Source: Streptomyces davaonensis JCM 4913
GTDB lineage: Bacteria; Actinomycetota; Actinomycetes; Streptomycetales; Streptomycetaceae
Direction of reading: 5' to 3'
NCBI RefSeq assembly: GCF_000349325.1
Contig: NC_020504.1
Span: forward strand, 7,288,053 to 7,352,052
Length of the DNA stretch: 64,000 nucleotides
The notes beneath the pieces are model-generated. The model made no database searches, had not been told where the DNA came from, and was given only the letters and a program-made list of their open reading frames with translations. The number at the start of each line of letters is the position of its first letter. Within the stretch, counting starts at the first letter, position 1. Shown here piece after piece: positions 33,620-45,650 of the stretch. A program made the position numbers and the translations under genes.

Positions 33620-33691
33620 GTGTGAAGGGTTCACACGGGGCGCGCGAGCCGCGGTGCACACCGGCGCGCGGAAGTGAACGCGCGCCCCGTG
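33620..33691. promoter_or_regulatory. palindrome cluster in the aroQ-hydrolase spacer
   Basis: The spacer at 33425-33704 (280 bp) has no gene. It holds a 17-bp palindrome GTGTGAA-GGG-TTCACAC (33620-33636) and, overlapping it, a 13-bp perfect stem CACGGGGCGCGCG (33634-33646) with its complement at 33679-33691. The long stem may end the convergent hydrolase transcript; the short palindrome looks like an operator. Confidence 0.5.
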
Positions 33692-33704
33692 CACACCTCG
33701 CCGC

Positions 33705-34361
33705 TCACCACCCCCGCGCGTGCCACTCCGGCAGGTGCGGACGCTCCGCGCCCAGCGACGTGTCGTTGCCGTGCCCCGGATAGACCCAGGTCTCGTCCGG
33801 GAGGACGTCGAAGATCTTCGTCTCGACGTCGTGGATCAGGCTGGCGAACGCCTCCGGATCCTTACGGGTGTTGCCCACACCGCCCGGAAACAGACAGTCC
33901 CCCGTGAAGACATGGGGGTGCCCGTGCGGGTCGTCGTAGACCAGGGCGATCGAGCCCGGTGTGTGCCCGACCAGGTGGCGTGCGGTGAGTTCCACGCGCC
34001 CCACGCGGATGACGTCCCCGTCGTCGACCAGGACGTCGGTCGGCACCGGGATGCCCTCGGCGTCCGCGCGCCCCGCGTAGGTGCGCGCGCCGGTGGACTC
34101 GACGACCTGCGCCAGTGCCTGCCAGTGGTCGCCGTGCTGGTGGGTGGTGACGACGGACTTGATGCCGTCGTCACCGATCATGCCGAGCAGCGCCTGCGCG
34201 TCGTTCGCCGCGTCGATCAGCAGTTGCTCGTCCGTGGCCCGGCAGCGCAGCAGATAGGAGTTGTTGTCCATCGGGCCGACCGCGATCTTGGTGATCATCA
34301 GGTCCTTGAGCTCGTGCACGTCCGCCGGGCCGCCGACCGTCACCTCTCCGCTGTACGTCAT
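33705..34361 (-). CDS. MBL-fold metallo-hydrolase (glyoxalase II-like)
   Basis: This 218-aa protein has the dinuclear metal motif TTHQHGDHWQAL, then HLVGHTPGSIALVYDD, FTGDCLFPGGVG and YPGHGNDTS, which give the remaining His and Asp ligands. It is short and lacks the C-terminal glutathione-binding domain of true GloB, so the thiol partner is more likely mycothiol, or the substrate is another ester. It is followed upstream by the mycothiol-dependent enzyme gene on the same strand, with a 9-nt gap. Confidence 0.88.
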   Translation of the reverse strand: MTYSGEVTVGGPADVHELKDLMITKIAVGPMDNNSYLLRCRATDEQLLIDAANDAQALLGMIGDDGIKSVVTTHQHGDHWQALAQVVESTGARTYAGRADAEGIPVPTDVLVDDGDVIRVGRVELTARHLVGHTPGSIALVYDDPHGHPHVFTGDCLFPGGVGNTRKDPEAFASLIHDVETKIFDVLPDETWVYPGHGNDTSLGAERPHLPEWHARGW

Positions 34362-34370
34362 GGCGGCAGC

Positions 34371-35057
34371 CTATAGCGGGGGAAGCGTCGGCAGGGGCCC
34401 GCCCACGGCGGTCAGCGCCGAGCCGTCGCGGCGGCCGCAGAGCCAGCCGAGCACGTCCGCCGGACGTCCGGTGACGGTGATTGTCGCAGCCTCGTCGCGG
34501 CCGGTGCGCCGCACGATGCCGCCCTCCTCCTCGATCAGCGTGGCGGGGACGTCGGGGTGGCCCAGGAACCGCTCGGCGAGGAAGTCCGACTCGCGGCGCA
34601 CGAACTCCTCGGGGAGGTCCTCCAGCTCGTACCCGATGCCGAGGTCCACGTGGTGCAGCTCCACCTCGGCCCACCGCCGGAACGGCACCCGGGACGCGGA
34701 GTCGGTGACGCCGCCCCGCAGCTCCACGGTCCGCGACCAGTCCGCGGGCGCGTCCCCGACCCGCGCGAGGCGGGCCGCGCTCTCGCGCACGTCCGCGAGC
34801 TGGACGTCGAGGGCGCGCGGCGCGTCCCGCTCGATGTCGGCGTCCCGGGCCTCGGCGGAGGCGTACATGGGGCGCCCCTCGAAAACATTCACGAGGGCGT
34901 CCGCGTTGCGGGCGAGGTGGGCGAGGACATGGCCGCGGGTCCAACCGGGCAGCCGTGACGGCTCGGCGACCGAGGCGTTGTCCAATTTGGCGGCAGCGGT
35001 GAGCAGCCGTTCGGTCGCGTCACGTACAGACGCCAGGTCATGAGCGTGATCAATCAT
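34371..35057 (-). CDS. mycothiol-dependent maleylpyruvate isomerase-family protein
   Basis: This 228-aa protein has the MDMPI/DinB-like helical bundle start: [20 protein letters not shown] then [20 protein letters not shown], and [19 protein letters not shown] in the middle, with His residues that bind the metal. The C-terminal part has [18 protein letters not shown]. Family members use mycothiol as cofactor or transfer substrate. The ATG at 35055-35057 is chosen at the conserved start. It is divergent from uvrA and probably cotranscribed with the metallo-hydrolase. Confidence 0.88.
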   Translation of the reverse strand: MIDHAHDLASVRDATERLLTAAAKLDNASVAEPSRLPGWTRGHVLAHLARNADALVNVFEGRPMYASAEARDADIERDAPRALDVQLADVRESAARLARVGDAPADWSRTVELRGGVTDSASRVPFRRWAEVELHHVDLGIGYELEDLPEEFVRRESDFLAERFLGHPDVPATLIEEEGGIVRRTGRDEAATITVTGRPADVLGWLCGRRDGSALTAVGGPLPTLPPL

Positions 35058-35202
35058 GCTGCTGACCTTAGCCCCGCCACACCTTTGGGTGAAGGTGGTG
35101 AAGCAGGGCCGTAAATCGAATGCACGTGCTATAGGGTCGGAACCGGCGTCGGGCATGCTGGATGGGCCGGGGATTGTTACGCATCCAGGAATCCGACCGG
35201 CG

Positions 35203-35225
35203 TTGTCAGTGGCTCCCCCTAGTCT
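35203..35225 (+). promoter_or_regulatory. PafBC/RecA-NDp-type DNA-damage promoter of uvrA
   Basis: TTGTCAGTG (35203-35211), spacer of 8, TAGTCT (35220-35225): an exact match to TTGTCRGTG-N8-TANNNT. The predicted start of transcription is near 35232, giving a leader of about 50 nt. Confidence 0.82.
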
Positions 35226-35280
35226 GAGAAAGACGGGGGCCCCGCCCCTGTCACCACTCTCAAGAAAGGTGCGGACCGGC

Positions 35281-38322
<3,042 letters not shown>

Positions 38323-38341
38323 GCCCGTCCCGCCGTACACA

Positions 38342-38382
38342 GCGACGCGCCCCCGCGGAGAACTCCCGCGGGGGCGCGTCGC
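38342..38382. terminator. bidirectional terminator between uvrA and yceI-like gene
   Basis: A perfect 17-bp stem (38342-38358 with 38366-38382) and a 7-nt loop AGAACTC lie between the convergent stops. Confidence 0.85.
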
Positions 38383-38384
38383 GT

Positions 38385-38939
38385 TCACTCGCCCTCGGGC
38401 TCCATGAACTCCATGTCGAGCTGGATCTTCACGACATCGCCGAGCAGCCCGGCCCCGAAGTCGAGCCCGAAGTCGCTGCGCCGGATCTCTCCGGTCGCCT
38501 CGAACCCGGCGTGCCGCCTGCCGTTGAAGTCGCCGAGACCGCCGAACTCCACGGCCAGAGTCACCGGACGGGTCACCTCCCCGATGGTCAGCTCACCCTC
38601 CATCGACCAGTCGTCACCCACCCCGGACACCCGGGTCGAGCGGAACGTCATCGTCGGCCGCGTCTCCACGTCCAGCAGATCGGCGGCGCGGGTGTGGGCG
38701 TCACGATCGGCGTTCCCGGTGTCGATCGAGGCGAGCGCGATCTCGGCGCTCACCCGGATCTCCTCGGCCCGCTCACCGACGTACAGCTCGGCGGTCACCT
38801 CGCGGAAGCGGCCGCGCACCTTGGCGATCCCGAGGTGGCGGATGGTGAAGTTGACGGCCGAGTGCAGCGGGTCGAAGGGCCACTGCCCGGGGGCGAGCGG
38901 CAGGGTCACAGCGGTGTTCACAGCGTTGTCCTGAGTCAT
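38385..38939 (-). CDS. YceI-family lipocalin-like protein
   Basis: This 184-aa protein has the YceI pattern: WPFDPLHSAVNFTIRHLGIAKVRG (edges), SIDTGNADRDAHTRAADLLD, PTMTFRSTRV, ELTIGEVTRPVTLAVEF and a terminal GDVVKIQLDMEFM. YceI proteins form a beta-barrel that binds long isoprenoid or fatty-acyl chains. No signal peptide is present, so it acts in the cytoplasm. The ATG at 38937-38939 is chosen. It is divergent from the XRE regulator, which may control it. Confidence 0.9.
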   Translation of the reverse strand: MTQDNAVNTAVTLPLAPGQWPFDPLHSAVNFTIRHLGIAKVRGRFREVTAELYVGERAEEIRVSAEIALASIDTGNADRDAHTRAADLLDVETRPTMTFRSTRVSGVGDDWSMEGELTIGEVTRPVTLAVEFGGLGDFNGRRHAGFEATGEIRRSDFGLDFGAGLLGDVVKIQLDMEFMEPEGE

Positions 38940-39039
38940 GCCTCCACCCTGCGACCGCCGGGGGAGGGAAGGGAGGCCGCGTCGAGGGTGGTAGTGGGAG
39001 GGCCACGATCCGGTGAGGTCCGCGCGGTACGTTGCCAGG

Positions 39040-39894
39040 GTGAGCGAGAACGAGCTGGGAGCCTTCCTGCGCAGCCGCCGCGAGGCCGTGGAGCCCGCCG
39101 AGGTCGGGCTGCCCACCGGACCGCGCCGCCGCACCCCGGGCCTGCGCCGCGCCGAACTGGCCACCCTCGCGGGCGTCAGCGTCGAGTACGTCACGCGCCT
39201 CGAACAGGGCCGCGACCGCAACCCGTCGCCCCAGGTCCTCGGCGCCCTCGGCGACGCCCTCCAGCTCACCGTGCCCGACCGGGTCCTGCTGCGCCGCCTC
39301 GCCAAGGAGGCCGACGGCGGCCGTCCGTTCTGCGGCCGGGCCGAACCGCCCACCCGGACGGTCCGGGCAGGACTGCGGGCCATGCTCGACCGCCTGGAAC
39401 CCACCCCGGCCGTGCTGCTCAACTGGATCGGCGACATCATCGCCCACACGCGAGGCTACGAACGGCTCGTCCGCCCGCTCGGCCTGCTCGACGCGGACCA
39501 GCCCAACCTGCTCCGGTACGTCTTCACCGACGAGCGTGCCCGCACCGCGTTCCCCGGCTGGCAGCGGCTGGCCGACGAGCAGGTCGCCCACCTGCGCAAC
39601 GAGGCCGCCCTGAAGGACCCGTACGTCGCCGCGCTCGTCGACGAACTGACGGTCACCGCGGGCGCCGCCTTCAGCGACCGGCTCGCCGCGGTGCCCGCGG
39701 CGCCCCGGCGCACCGGTTCCGACGTCGTCGCCCACCCCGAGGCGGGCACCCTGCGGCTGACCTACGAGACCCTCGCGCTCCCAGACGACGGCCAGCGCAT
39801 GGTCGTCCACCTGCCCGCCGACGAGGCCACCGCCACCGCGCTCGACCGCCTCAACGGCCGCACCCCGGGCGGGTTGCGCGCGGTCAGCGGCTGA
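39040..39894 (+). CDS. XRE-family regulator with MmyB-like ligand-binding domain
   Basis: This 284-aa protein has a helix-turn-helix (FLRSRREAVEPAEVGLPTGP, RRAELATLAGVSVEYVTRLE then QGRDRNPSPQVL) and a C-terminal MmyB-like domain (LNWIGDIIAHTRGYERLVRP). MmyB-type domains probably bind fatty acids or similar ligands. The GTG at 39040-39042 is preferred over upstream codons since the conserved protein starts SENELGAFLRSRR. Divergent from the YceI gene, its likely target. Confidence 0.9.
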   Translation: MSENELGAFLRSRREAVEPAEVGLPTGPRRRTPGLRRAELATLAGVSVEYVTRLEQGRDRNPSPQVLGALGDALQLTVPDRVLLRRLAKEADGGRPFCGRAEPPTRTVRAGLRAMLDRLEPTPAVLLNWIGDIIAHTRGYERLVRPLGLLDADQPNLLRYVFTDERARTAFPGWQRLADEQVAHLRNEAALKDPYVAALVDELTVTAGAAFSDRLAAVPAAPRRTGSDVVAHPEAGTLRLTYETLALPDDGQRMVVHLPADEATATALDRLNGRTPGGLRAVSG

Positions 39895-39900
39895 GGCGGG

Positions 39901-40824
39901 TCAGCGAGGCAGGGGTACGTCGGCCAGTTCGGCGGCGTACGGCGGCTCCGCTCCCGCGCGTGAGCAGGTGATCGCCGCCGCGCGCGCCGCGAAGCGCAGC
40001 AGGCCGGTCCAGTCGTCCGCGCCGAGCCGCGCCACCGACTGAGGGGACAGTGCGTCGCGGGCGGCGAGACCGTGCAGCAGGGCCGCGTTCACGGTGTCCC
40101 CGGCCCCGATGGTGTCCACGACCTCGACCTTCTCGCCCGGTACGGAGTGCTCCGCGCCGTCGCGGGTGAAGACGCTGAGACCGTCACCGCCGTGGGTGAC
40201 CACCACGGCCGCGGGGCCCTCGGCCAGCCACGCGCGCGGGGTGCCGCCGAGCCACTCGGCGTCCTCCGCGGACAGCTTCAGCAGCGACACCGAGGGCAGC
40301 CAGCCGCGGAAGCGGGCCCGGTAGGCGTCCGGGTCGGGGATCAGCCCCGGGCGGATGTTGGGGTCGAGGGCCGTGAACACGCCCCGCGCGGAGGCGGCGC
40401 GCAGCAGCTCCTCGTAGGCGGTGGCACCCGGTTCCAGGACCAGCGAACAGGTCCCGAAGGACACCGCGCGCGTGCCCTCGGGCAGGGCGGCGAGCGCGGT
40501 GAACAGGCGATCGGCGGTGCCGTCGACGTAGAAGGAGTAGGCGGCCGAGCCGCCCTCGTCGACGGTGGCGACCGCGAGCGTCGTCGGCTCGGACCCGCGC
40601 TGCACGTGCGACACGTCGACCCCGGCCTGCCGCAGCCCGTCGAGCAGGGCCTCGCCGAAGGCGTCGTGGGAGGTGCGGGAGCAGAAGGCGGTGGGGGAGC
40701 CGAGGCGGCCGAGGGCGACGGCCGTGTTGAAGGGGCCGCCGCCGAGCGCCGGGCGCAGGCTCGCGAGGGCGCCCGTGCCCTGCGGCACCAGGTCGATCAG
40801 GGCCTCACCGGCGACGACGATCAC
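39901..40824 (-). CDS. PfkB-family sugar kinase (fructokinase-like)
   Basis: This 307-aa protein has the fructokinase-type start VVAGEALIDLVP, GGGPFNTAVALGRLG, and the second PfkB signature VDTIGAGDTVNAALLHGLA with the catalytic Asp. The GTG at 40822-40824 overlaps the stop of the lacI-type gene (GTGA), so kinase and repressor form one coupled operon. The sugar is probably fructose or a related ketose taken up when the repressor is released, but it is not shown by the sequence. No transporter is in the operon. Confidence 0.88.
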   Translation of the reverse strand: MIVVAGEALIDLVPQGTGALASLRPALGGGPFNTAVALGRLGSPTAFCSRTSHDAFGEALLDGLRQAGVDVSHVQRGSEPTTLAVATVDEGGSAAYSFYVDGTADRLFTALAALPEGTRAVSFGTCSLVLEPGATAYEELLRAASARGVFTALDPNIRPGLIPDPDAYRARFRGWLPSVSLLKLSAEDAEWLGGTPRAWLAEGPAAVVVTHGGDGLSVFTRDGAEHSVPGEKVEVVDTIGAGDTVNAALLHGLAARDALSPQSVARLGADDWTGLLRFAARAAAITCSRAGAEPPYAAELADVPLPR

Positions 40825-41855
40825 GGGGCGGTTCCTTTCGCTGGGGGCTGTTCGGGGCAGCCGCACGAGGTGCGGTGGACGAAGGCGCAGTCGAGCCGCA
40901 CGGTCCGGGCCGGCCGGTCGGGCTCGGCGAGCCGGTCCAGGAGCACGCGTACGGCGCGGGCGCCGAGCTCCTTGCTGGGCTGGGCGATCGCGGTGAGCCG
41001 GGGCTCGAAGAGGTCGGCCCAGTCGAAGTCGTCGAAGCAGCACAGGGCGATGTCGCCGGGCACGGACAGGCCACGGGCGCGCAAGGCGCGCAGGGCGCCG
41101 ATGGTCATCGCGTTGTTGGCGGTCACCAGGGCCGTGGGCGGCGCGGCGAGGGAGAGCAGGGCCGCGGTGGCGCGTTCGGCGCCGGCGGACTCCGAGTCGC
41201 CGTGCACGATCAGCCGCTCGTCGTGGGCGAGCCCGGCGTGCGCGAGCCCGTGCCGGTAGCCGGTGATCCGCTCACGGGTGGTGCTGAGCCCGGGTCGCCC
41301 CGCGACCAGTCCGATCCGCCGGTGGCCCAGCTCCGCGAGATGGGTGACCAGCTGCGTCGTCGGCTCGGCGCTCTCGGCGCACACCTGGTCCACATGCGGT
41401 CCCGCGTCCGTCACCAACCGGTCCAGGAACACGGACGGTACGGCGTGCCGACGCAGGTAGGCCAGGAGGCCGCCCGGGTCGGCGGAGGGCGCCACGATCA
41501 TGCCGTCCACGCGCCGCTCGTGCAGCAGCTGGACGACCTTGCGCTCGTGCTCGGGATCGTCGTGCGGATCGGCGATGAGCAGGCTGTAGCCGTGCTCCAG
41601 GGCACCGGCCTCGACGCCCTGGAGGATCTCCGTGAAGTAGGGATTGCTGATGGCCGACACCGCGAGGCCGATCGAGCGGGTGCGCGCGGTCACCAGGGAG
41701 CGGGCCAGGGAGTTCGGGGTGTAGCCGAGCCGGTCGATGGCGTCGAGGACGGCCTGGCGGGTGTGGGGGAGCACCGGGCGGGTGTCGTTGAGGACGTGCG
41801 AGACGGTCGCCACGGAGACGCCCGCGTCCCGGGCCACGTCGGCCATGGTCGCCAT
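40821..41855 (-). CDS. LacI-family transcriptional regulator
   Basis: This 344-aa protein has the LacI HTH start MADVARDAGVSVATVSHVLN with hinge helix TPNSLARSLVT, and a periplasmic-binding-protein-like sugar domain (IGLAVSAISNPYFTEILQGV, RRIGLVAGRPGLSTT, CCFDDFDWADLFEP). The C-terminus has an unusual Cys pair, SCGC. It precedes and is coupled to the sugar kinase gene. A 30-bp palindrome 68 bp upstream of its start is the probable autoregulatory operator. Confidence 0.92.
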   Translation of the reverse strand: MATMADVARDAGVSVATVSHVLNDTRPVLPHTRQAVLDAIDRLGYTPNSLARSLVTARTRSIGLAVSAISNPYFTEILQGVEAGALEHGYSLLIADPHDDPEHERKVVQLLHERRVDGMIVAPSADPGGLLAYLRRHAVPSVFLDRLVTDAGPHVDQVCAESAEPTTQLVTHLAELGHRRIGLVAGRPGLSTTRERITGYRHGLAHAGLAHDERLIVHGDSESAGAERATAALLSLAAPPTALVTANNAMTIGALRALRARGLSVPGDIALCCFDDFDWADLFEPRLTAIAQPSKELGARAVRVLLDRLAEPDRPARTVRLDCAFVHRTSCGCPEQPPAKGTAP

Positions 41856-41922
41856 CGCGCACCTCCCTCTCCGGCCGGGTCCGTCGCTGCCTCTGGCCGG
41901 GAAGGTATCCCATCCGGGCGCC

Positions 41923-41952
41923 GACGTAAACGCTTGCGCAAACGTTTACGTC
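41923..41952. promoter_or_regulatory. LacI-type operator palindrome upstream of lacI-kinase operon
   Basis: A 30-bp palindrome matches its own reverse complement at 28 of 30 positions. Its outer arms are GACGTAAACG and CGTTTACGTC and its centre is TTGCGCAA, the kind of core LacI-family proteins bind. It sits between the LacI-type gene and the divergent Rieske gene. Confidence 0.8.
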
Positions 41953-42040
41953 ATAACCTTCGAGAGCCGCCCCCCGCCCGGCCCCGCCACCCCCGGCCGG
42001 TATCGTCGCCCTGCCCGCCCTCTGACCTGTGGAGACCCGC

Positions 42041-42469
42041 ATGCCCGGCCGCCCGACCCCGTCCCGTCGCACCGTCCTGCGCGGAGCGGCCCTCACACCC
42101 GTCGCCGGTCTTGGCCTCGCCGCGTGCTCACCGGGCGGGGAGACGGTGGACGCCGAACCGACCGCACCGGTCGACCTGGGCGCGGAGAGCGAGGTCGCCA
42201 AGGGCGGCGCGAAGCTGTACCGGGATCACAACGTGGTCGTCAGCCGGGACGCGAACGGCACCCTGAAGGCGTACAGCACGATCTGCACGCACGCGCTGTG
42301 CCCCATCAACAAGCTGGAGGGGACGAAGCTCATCTGTCCCTGTCACGGCAGCGAGTTCGACGCCACGAGCGGCGAGGTGCTGGCCGCGCCCGCGTCCGTG
42401 CCGCTGAAGGAGCTGCCGGTGGAGGCGAAGAACGGCCGGGTCGTGGCGGGACCGGCCGCTACCGCCTAG
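42041..42469 (+). CDS. Tat-exported Rieske [2Fe-2S] lipoprotein
   Basis: This 142-aa protein has a twin-arginine signal (SRRTVLRGAALTPVAG) ending in a lipobox LAAC, so it is folded before export and anchored by lipid. The Rieske cluster ligands are CTHALCP and CPCHGSEFDATSGEV (Cys-His and Cys-His). It is small, with no oxygenase or cytochrome partner nearby; it may be an electron carrier at the outer face of the membrane. The ATG at 42041 has GGAG 6 nt upstream; a GTG at 42029 is less likely. Confidence 0.92.
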   Translation: MPGRPTPSRRTVLRGAALTPVAGLGLAACSPGGETVDAEPTAPVDLGAESEVAKGGAKLYRDHNVVVSRDANGTLKAYSTICTHALCPINKLEGTKLICPCHGSEFDATSGEVLAAPASVPLKELPVEAKNGRVVAGPAATA

Positions 42470-42485
42470 GCCCCCTCCGAGGCGC

Positions 42486-43478
42486 TCACTCCCAGTCCCA
42501 CCCGATTCCCACGATCCCCGTCCGCAGCCGTGGCTCGACGAGGTGGACCGAGTGGTGGAGCGGGCTGATCGGGAGTTCCTGACGGCCGCTGCGCGGGGCC
42601 GCCGCCGAGTGCTGGACGAACCGGTGACAGCGCAGCGGAAGCAGGCTCTCCGCGAAGCGGACCTGGAGCGCGTACTGGCCGCCCGCGTGACCGAACCCCC
42701 GCGCGTACTCGCGGGACACACCGGCCGTGCCGTCCTCGACTCCGTACCGGAAGAGGAAGGTGTCGCCGGAGCGCAGCCGGGTGTCGAAGAGCAGCTCGGC
42801 GACGAGGACACCGGTGTCGTGGTGCCGCAGGACCCGGCCCGTGCGGCAGTTCTCCAGGGCCTGTACGCGCATGAGGTCGGGCGTGCAGCCGGGGTCGCCG
42901 TGGTAGACGGCCAGGAAGCGGTCGACGCCGTCCCGGTGGGCGCGCACGATGTGGTGCGCCTCGCGGTCCAGGAGCTCGCGCCGGTCGCCGATCCGTACCC
43001 GCTCGTGCAGCCCGAGGATGTGCAGCCCGCCGTCGGCCGGGGCGTCCAGCTCGGCGAGCAGCCCCGCAAGGACGCCGTCGGCCTCGACGAGGGAGCGGTA
43101 GGAGCGGGCCGCGGGCCGACGCTCCGCGGTGCCTTCGGTGTTCTCGGCGAGGAGCCGGATCAGGGACTCCTCCGGCAACTGGAGGATCTCCTCCAGCGCG
43201 CGCACCGCGCGGAGCGACTCCGGGCGCTGCGGTCTGCGGGCGCCTTGCTGCCAGTAACTCAGGCTGGTGACGCCGACCTTGACCCCGTGGCGCGACAGAT
43301 GGTGCTGGACGCGCTGGAGCGGCAGCCCGCGCGCGGCGATGGCGGCCCGCAGGGCGACGTGGAAGGGGCCGCCGCTGAGCACCGAGTCGAGTTCCGGGAC
43401 CGGTATCGCGTCCCCGGCCACGTCCGGCTCCGCGGTGGCGACGGCGGCGCCGTCCGCGTGCTGAGGGGCGTGCGGCAT
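42486..43478 (-). CDS. XRE-like DNA-binding regulatory protein
   Basis: This 330-aa protein has an N-terminal HTH (LPLQRVQHHLSRHGVKVGVT then SLSYWQQGARRPQRPESLRA) and a long C-terminal domain without a recognised family (HILGLHERVRIGDRRELLDR, DTFLFRYGVEDGTAGVSREY). The C-terminal pattern suggests a beta-rich sensory domain. A GTGAA-GCG-TTCAC palindrome lies 16 bp upstream of its start and could be an autoregulatory site. It is divergent from uvrC. Confidence 0.75.
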   Translation of the reverse strand: MPHAPQHADGAAVATAEPDVAGDAIPVPELDSVLSGGPFHVALRAAIAARGLPLQRVQHHLSRHGVKVGVTSLSYWQQGARRPQRPESLRAVRALEEILQLPEESLIRLLAENTEGTAERRPAARSYRSLVEADGVLAGLLAELDAPADGGLHILGLHERVRIGDRRELLDREAHHIVRAHRDGVDRFLAVYHGDPGCTPDLMRVQALENCRTGRVLRHHDTGVLVAELLFDTRLRSGDTFLFRYGVEDGTAGVSREYARGFGHAGGQYALQVRFAESLLPLRCHRFVQHSAAAPRSGRQELPISPLHHSVHLVEPRLRTGIVGIGWDWE

Positions 43479-43493
43479 TGCAGGGGCCTTTCT

Positions 43494-43506
43494 GTGAAGC
43501 GTTCAC
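43494..43506. promoter_or_regulatory. GTGAA-N3-TTCAC palindrome upstream of the XRE-like gene
   Basis: The perfect palindrome GTGAAGCGTTCAC lies between the divergent XRE-like and uvrC genes, close to the XRE-like start. The same core occurs at 33622-33634. Confidence 0.45.
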
Positions 43507-43637
43507 GACGGCTGGTCGGACCGTACGTGCGGGAGGCAGGTGCCCGCCCCGAGTTCCCCCGCATTGAAGCGTGTTGACCAAGCCCCGACAACACCTGAAG
43601 CGGAGGCATCCCCACCGTTGTCCACAGCCTCGCCGCG

Positions 43638-43660
43638 CTGTCACCCCTCGCCAGTAGGGT
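43638..43660 (+). promoter_or_regulatory. possible degenerate damage promoter of uvrC
   Basis: TAGGGT (43655-43660) lies 7 nt before the uvrC ATG, so a leaderless transcript is likely. At the right distance upstream is CTGTCACCC, which keeps only the TGTCA core of the damage motif. The -10 is fair; the damage element is weak. Confidence 0.3.
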
Positions 43661-43667
43661 GTGAAAC

Positions 43668-45650
43668 ATGGCCGACCCCTCCAGCTACCGCCCCAGGCCG
43701 GGACAGATCCCGGACTCCCCCGGGGTCTATCGCTTCCGTGACGAGCACCGCCGGGTGATCTACGTCGGAAAGGCGAAGAGCCTGCGCCAGCGCCTTGCGA
43801 ACTACTTCCAGGACCTGGCCGGACTGCATCCGCGCACTAGGACGATGGTCACCACGGCCGCGTCCGTGGAGTGGACGGTGGTGTCCACGGAGGTCGAGGC
43901 GCTCCAGCTGGAGTACTCCTGGATCAAGGAGTACGACCCCCGGTTCAACGTCAAGTACCGCGACGACAAGAGCTATCCCTACCTCGCGGTGACGCTGAAC
44001 GAGGAGTTCCCGCGCGTGCAGGTGATGCGCGGTCACAAGAAGAAGGGCGTGCGCTACTTCGGGCCGTACGGCCACGCGTGGGCGATCCGCGACACCGTCG
44101 ACCTCCTGCTCCGCGTCTTCCCCGTGCGCACCTGCTCGGCCGGAGTCTTCAAGAACTCCGCCCGCACCGACCGCCCCTGTCTGCTCGGCTACATCGGCAA
44201 GTGCTCCGCGCCCTGCGTGGGCCGCGTCTCGCCCGAGGAACACCGGGAACTGGCCGAGGAGTTCTGCGACTTCATGGCCGGGCGCACCGGCACCTATCTG
44301 CGCCGCCTGGAGAAGCAGATGATGCTGGCGGCCGACGAGATGGAGTACGAGCGGGCCGCCCGGCTGCGTGACGACATCGAGGCCCTGAAGAAGGCCATGG
44401 AGAAGAGCGCGGTCGTGCTCGCCGACGCGACCGACGCCGACCTGATCGCCGTCGCCGAGGACGAGCTGGAGGCGGCCGTGCAGATCTTCCACGTCCGCGG
44501 CGGACGCGTGCGCGGCCAGCGCGGCTGGGTCACCGACAAGGTCGAGGAGATCACCACCGGCGCCCTCGTCGAACACGCCCTCCAGCAGCTCTACGGCGAG
44601 GAGACCGGGGACTCGGTGCCCAAGGAGGTCCTCGTCCCGGCCCTGCCCGACCCGGCGGAGCCGGTCCAGGAGTGGCTCACCGAGCGCCGTGGGTCGAACG
44701 TCTCGCTGCGCATTCCGCAGCGCGGCGACAAGAAGGCGCTGATGGAGACCGTCGAGCGCAACGCCCAGCAGGCCCTCGTCCTGCACAAGACCAAGCGGGC
44801 CTCCGACCTGACCACGCGCTCGCGCGCGCTGGAAGAGATCGCCGACGCCCTCGGCCTGGACAGCGCGCCGCTGCGGATCGAGTGCTACGACATCTCGCAC
44901 CTCCAGGGCGACGACGTGGTGGCCTCCATGGTCGTCTTCGAGGACGGCCTCCAGCGCAAGGGCGAGTACCGCCGCTTCCAGATCAAGGGCTTCGCCGGCC
45001 AGGACGACGTCCGTTCCATGCACGAGGTGATCTCCCGCCGCTTCAAGCGGTACATCGCCGAGAAGGAGAAGACTGGTGAGTGGGCCGACGGTGAGGACCC
45101 CCTCACCGAGGACGACGGCCGCCCCAAGAAGTTCGCCTACCCGCCCCAGCTCGTCGTCGTCGACGGCGGGCAGCCCCAGGTCGCCGCCGCCAAGAAGGCC
45201 CTGGACGAGCTGGGTATCGACGACATCGCCGTCTGCGGTCTCGCCAAGCGTCTGGAGGAGGTCTGGCTGCCCGGCGAGGACGACCCGGTGGTCCTGCCCC
45301 GCACCAGCGAGGGCCTGTATCTGCTCCAGCGGGTCCGTGACGAGGCCCACCGCTTCGCGATCACCTATCAGCGAGCCAAGCGAGCCAAGCGGTTCCGGTC
45401 CAGCCCGCTGGACGACGTCCCGGGCCTCGGCGAGACCCGCAAGCAGGCGCTGATCAAGCACTTCGGTTCGGTGAAGAAGCTGCGATCGGCGACAATCGAC
45501 CAGATCTGTGAGGTTCCGGGCATAGGTCGCAAAACGGCCGAGACCATTGCCGCGGCCTTCGCCCAGGCGGCCCCGGCCGCGCCCGCCGTGAACACGGCGA
45601 CTGGAGAGATCATGGAAGACATGGACGACCTACGGGGGCAGGAGACATGA
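43668..45650 (+). CDS. uvrC: excinuclease ABC subunit C
   Basis: This 660-aa protein makes both incisions in nucleotide excision repair. The N-terminal GIY-YIG nuclease starts [20 protein letters not shown], a UVR domain ([19 protein letters not shown]) near residue 225 contacts UvrB, the RNase H-like part has [20 protein letters not shown] and [14 protein letters not shown], and two helix-hairpin-helix motifs ([31 protein letters not shown]) close the protein. Its stop overlaps the rapZ start. Confidence 0.98.
   Translation: MADPSSYRPRPGQIPDSPGVYRFRDEHRRVIYVGKAKSLRQRLANYFQDLAGLHPRTRTMVTTAASVEWTVVSTEVEALQLEYSWIKEYDPRFNVKYRDDKSYPYLAVTLNEEFPRVQVMRGHKKKGVRYFGPYGHAWAIRDTVDLLLRVFPVRTCSAGVFKNSARTDRPCLLGYIGKCSAPCVGRVSPEEHRELAEEFCDFMAGRTGTYLRRLEKQMMLAADEMEYERAARLRDDIEALKKAMEKSAVVLADATDADLIAVAEDELEAAVQIFHVRGGRVRGQRGWVTDKVEEITTGALVEHALQQLYGEETGDSVPKEVLVPALPDPAEPVQEWLTERRGSNVSLRIPQRGDKKALMETVERNAQQALVLHKTKRASDLTTRSRALEEIADALGLDSAPLRIECYDISHLQGDDVVASMVVFEDGLQRKGEYRRFQIKGFAGQDDVRSMHEVISRRFKRYIAEKEKTGEWADGEDPLTEDDGRPKKFAYPPQLVVVDGGQPQVAAAKKALDELGIDDIAVCGLAKRLEEVWLPGEDDPVVLPRTSEGLYLLQRVRDEAHRFAITYQRAKRAKRFRSSPLDDVPGLGETRKQALIKHFGSVKKLRSATIDQICEVPGIGRKTAETIAAAFAQAAPAAPAVNTATGEIMEDMDDLRGQET

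Noticed and set aside
35056..35280. Upstream extension of uvrA to 35056
   Set aside because: It contains the damage promoter and the conserved UvrA start is at 35281.
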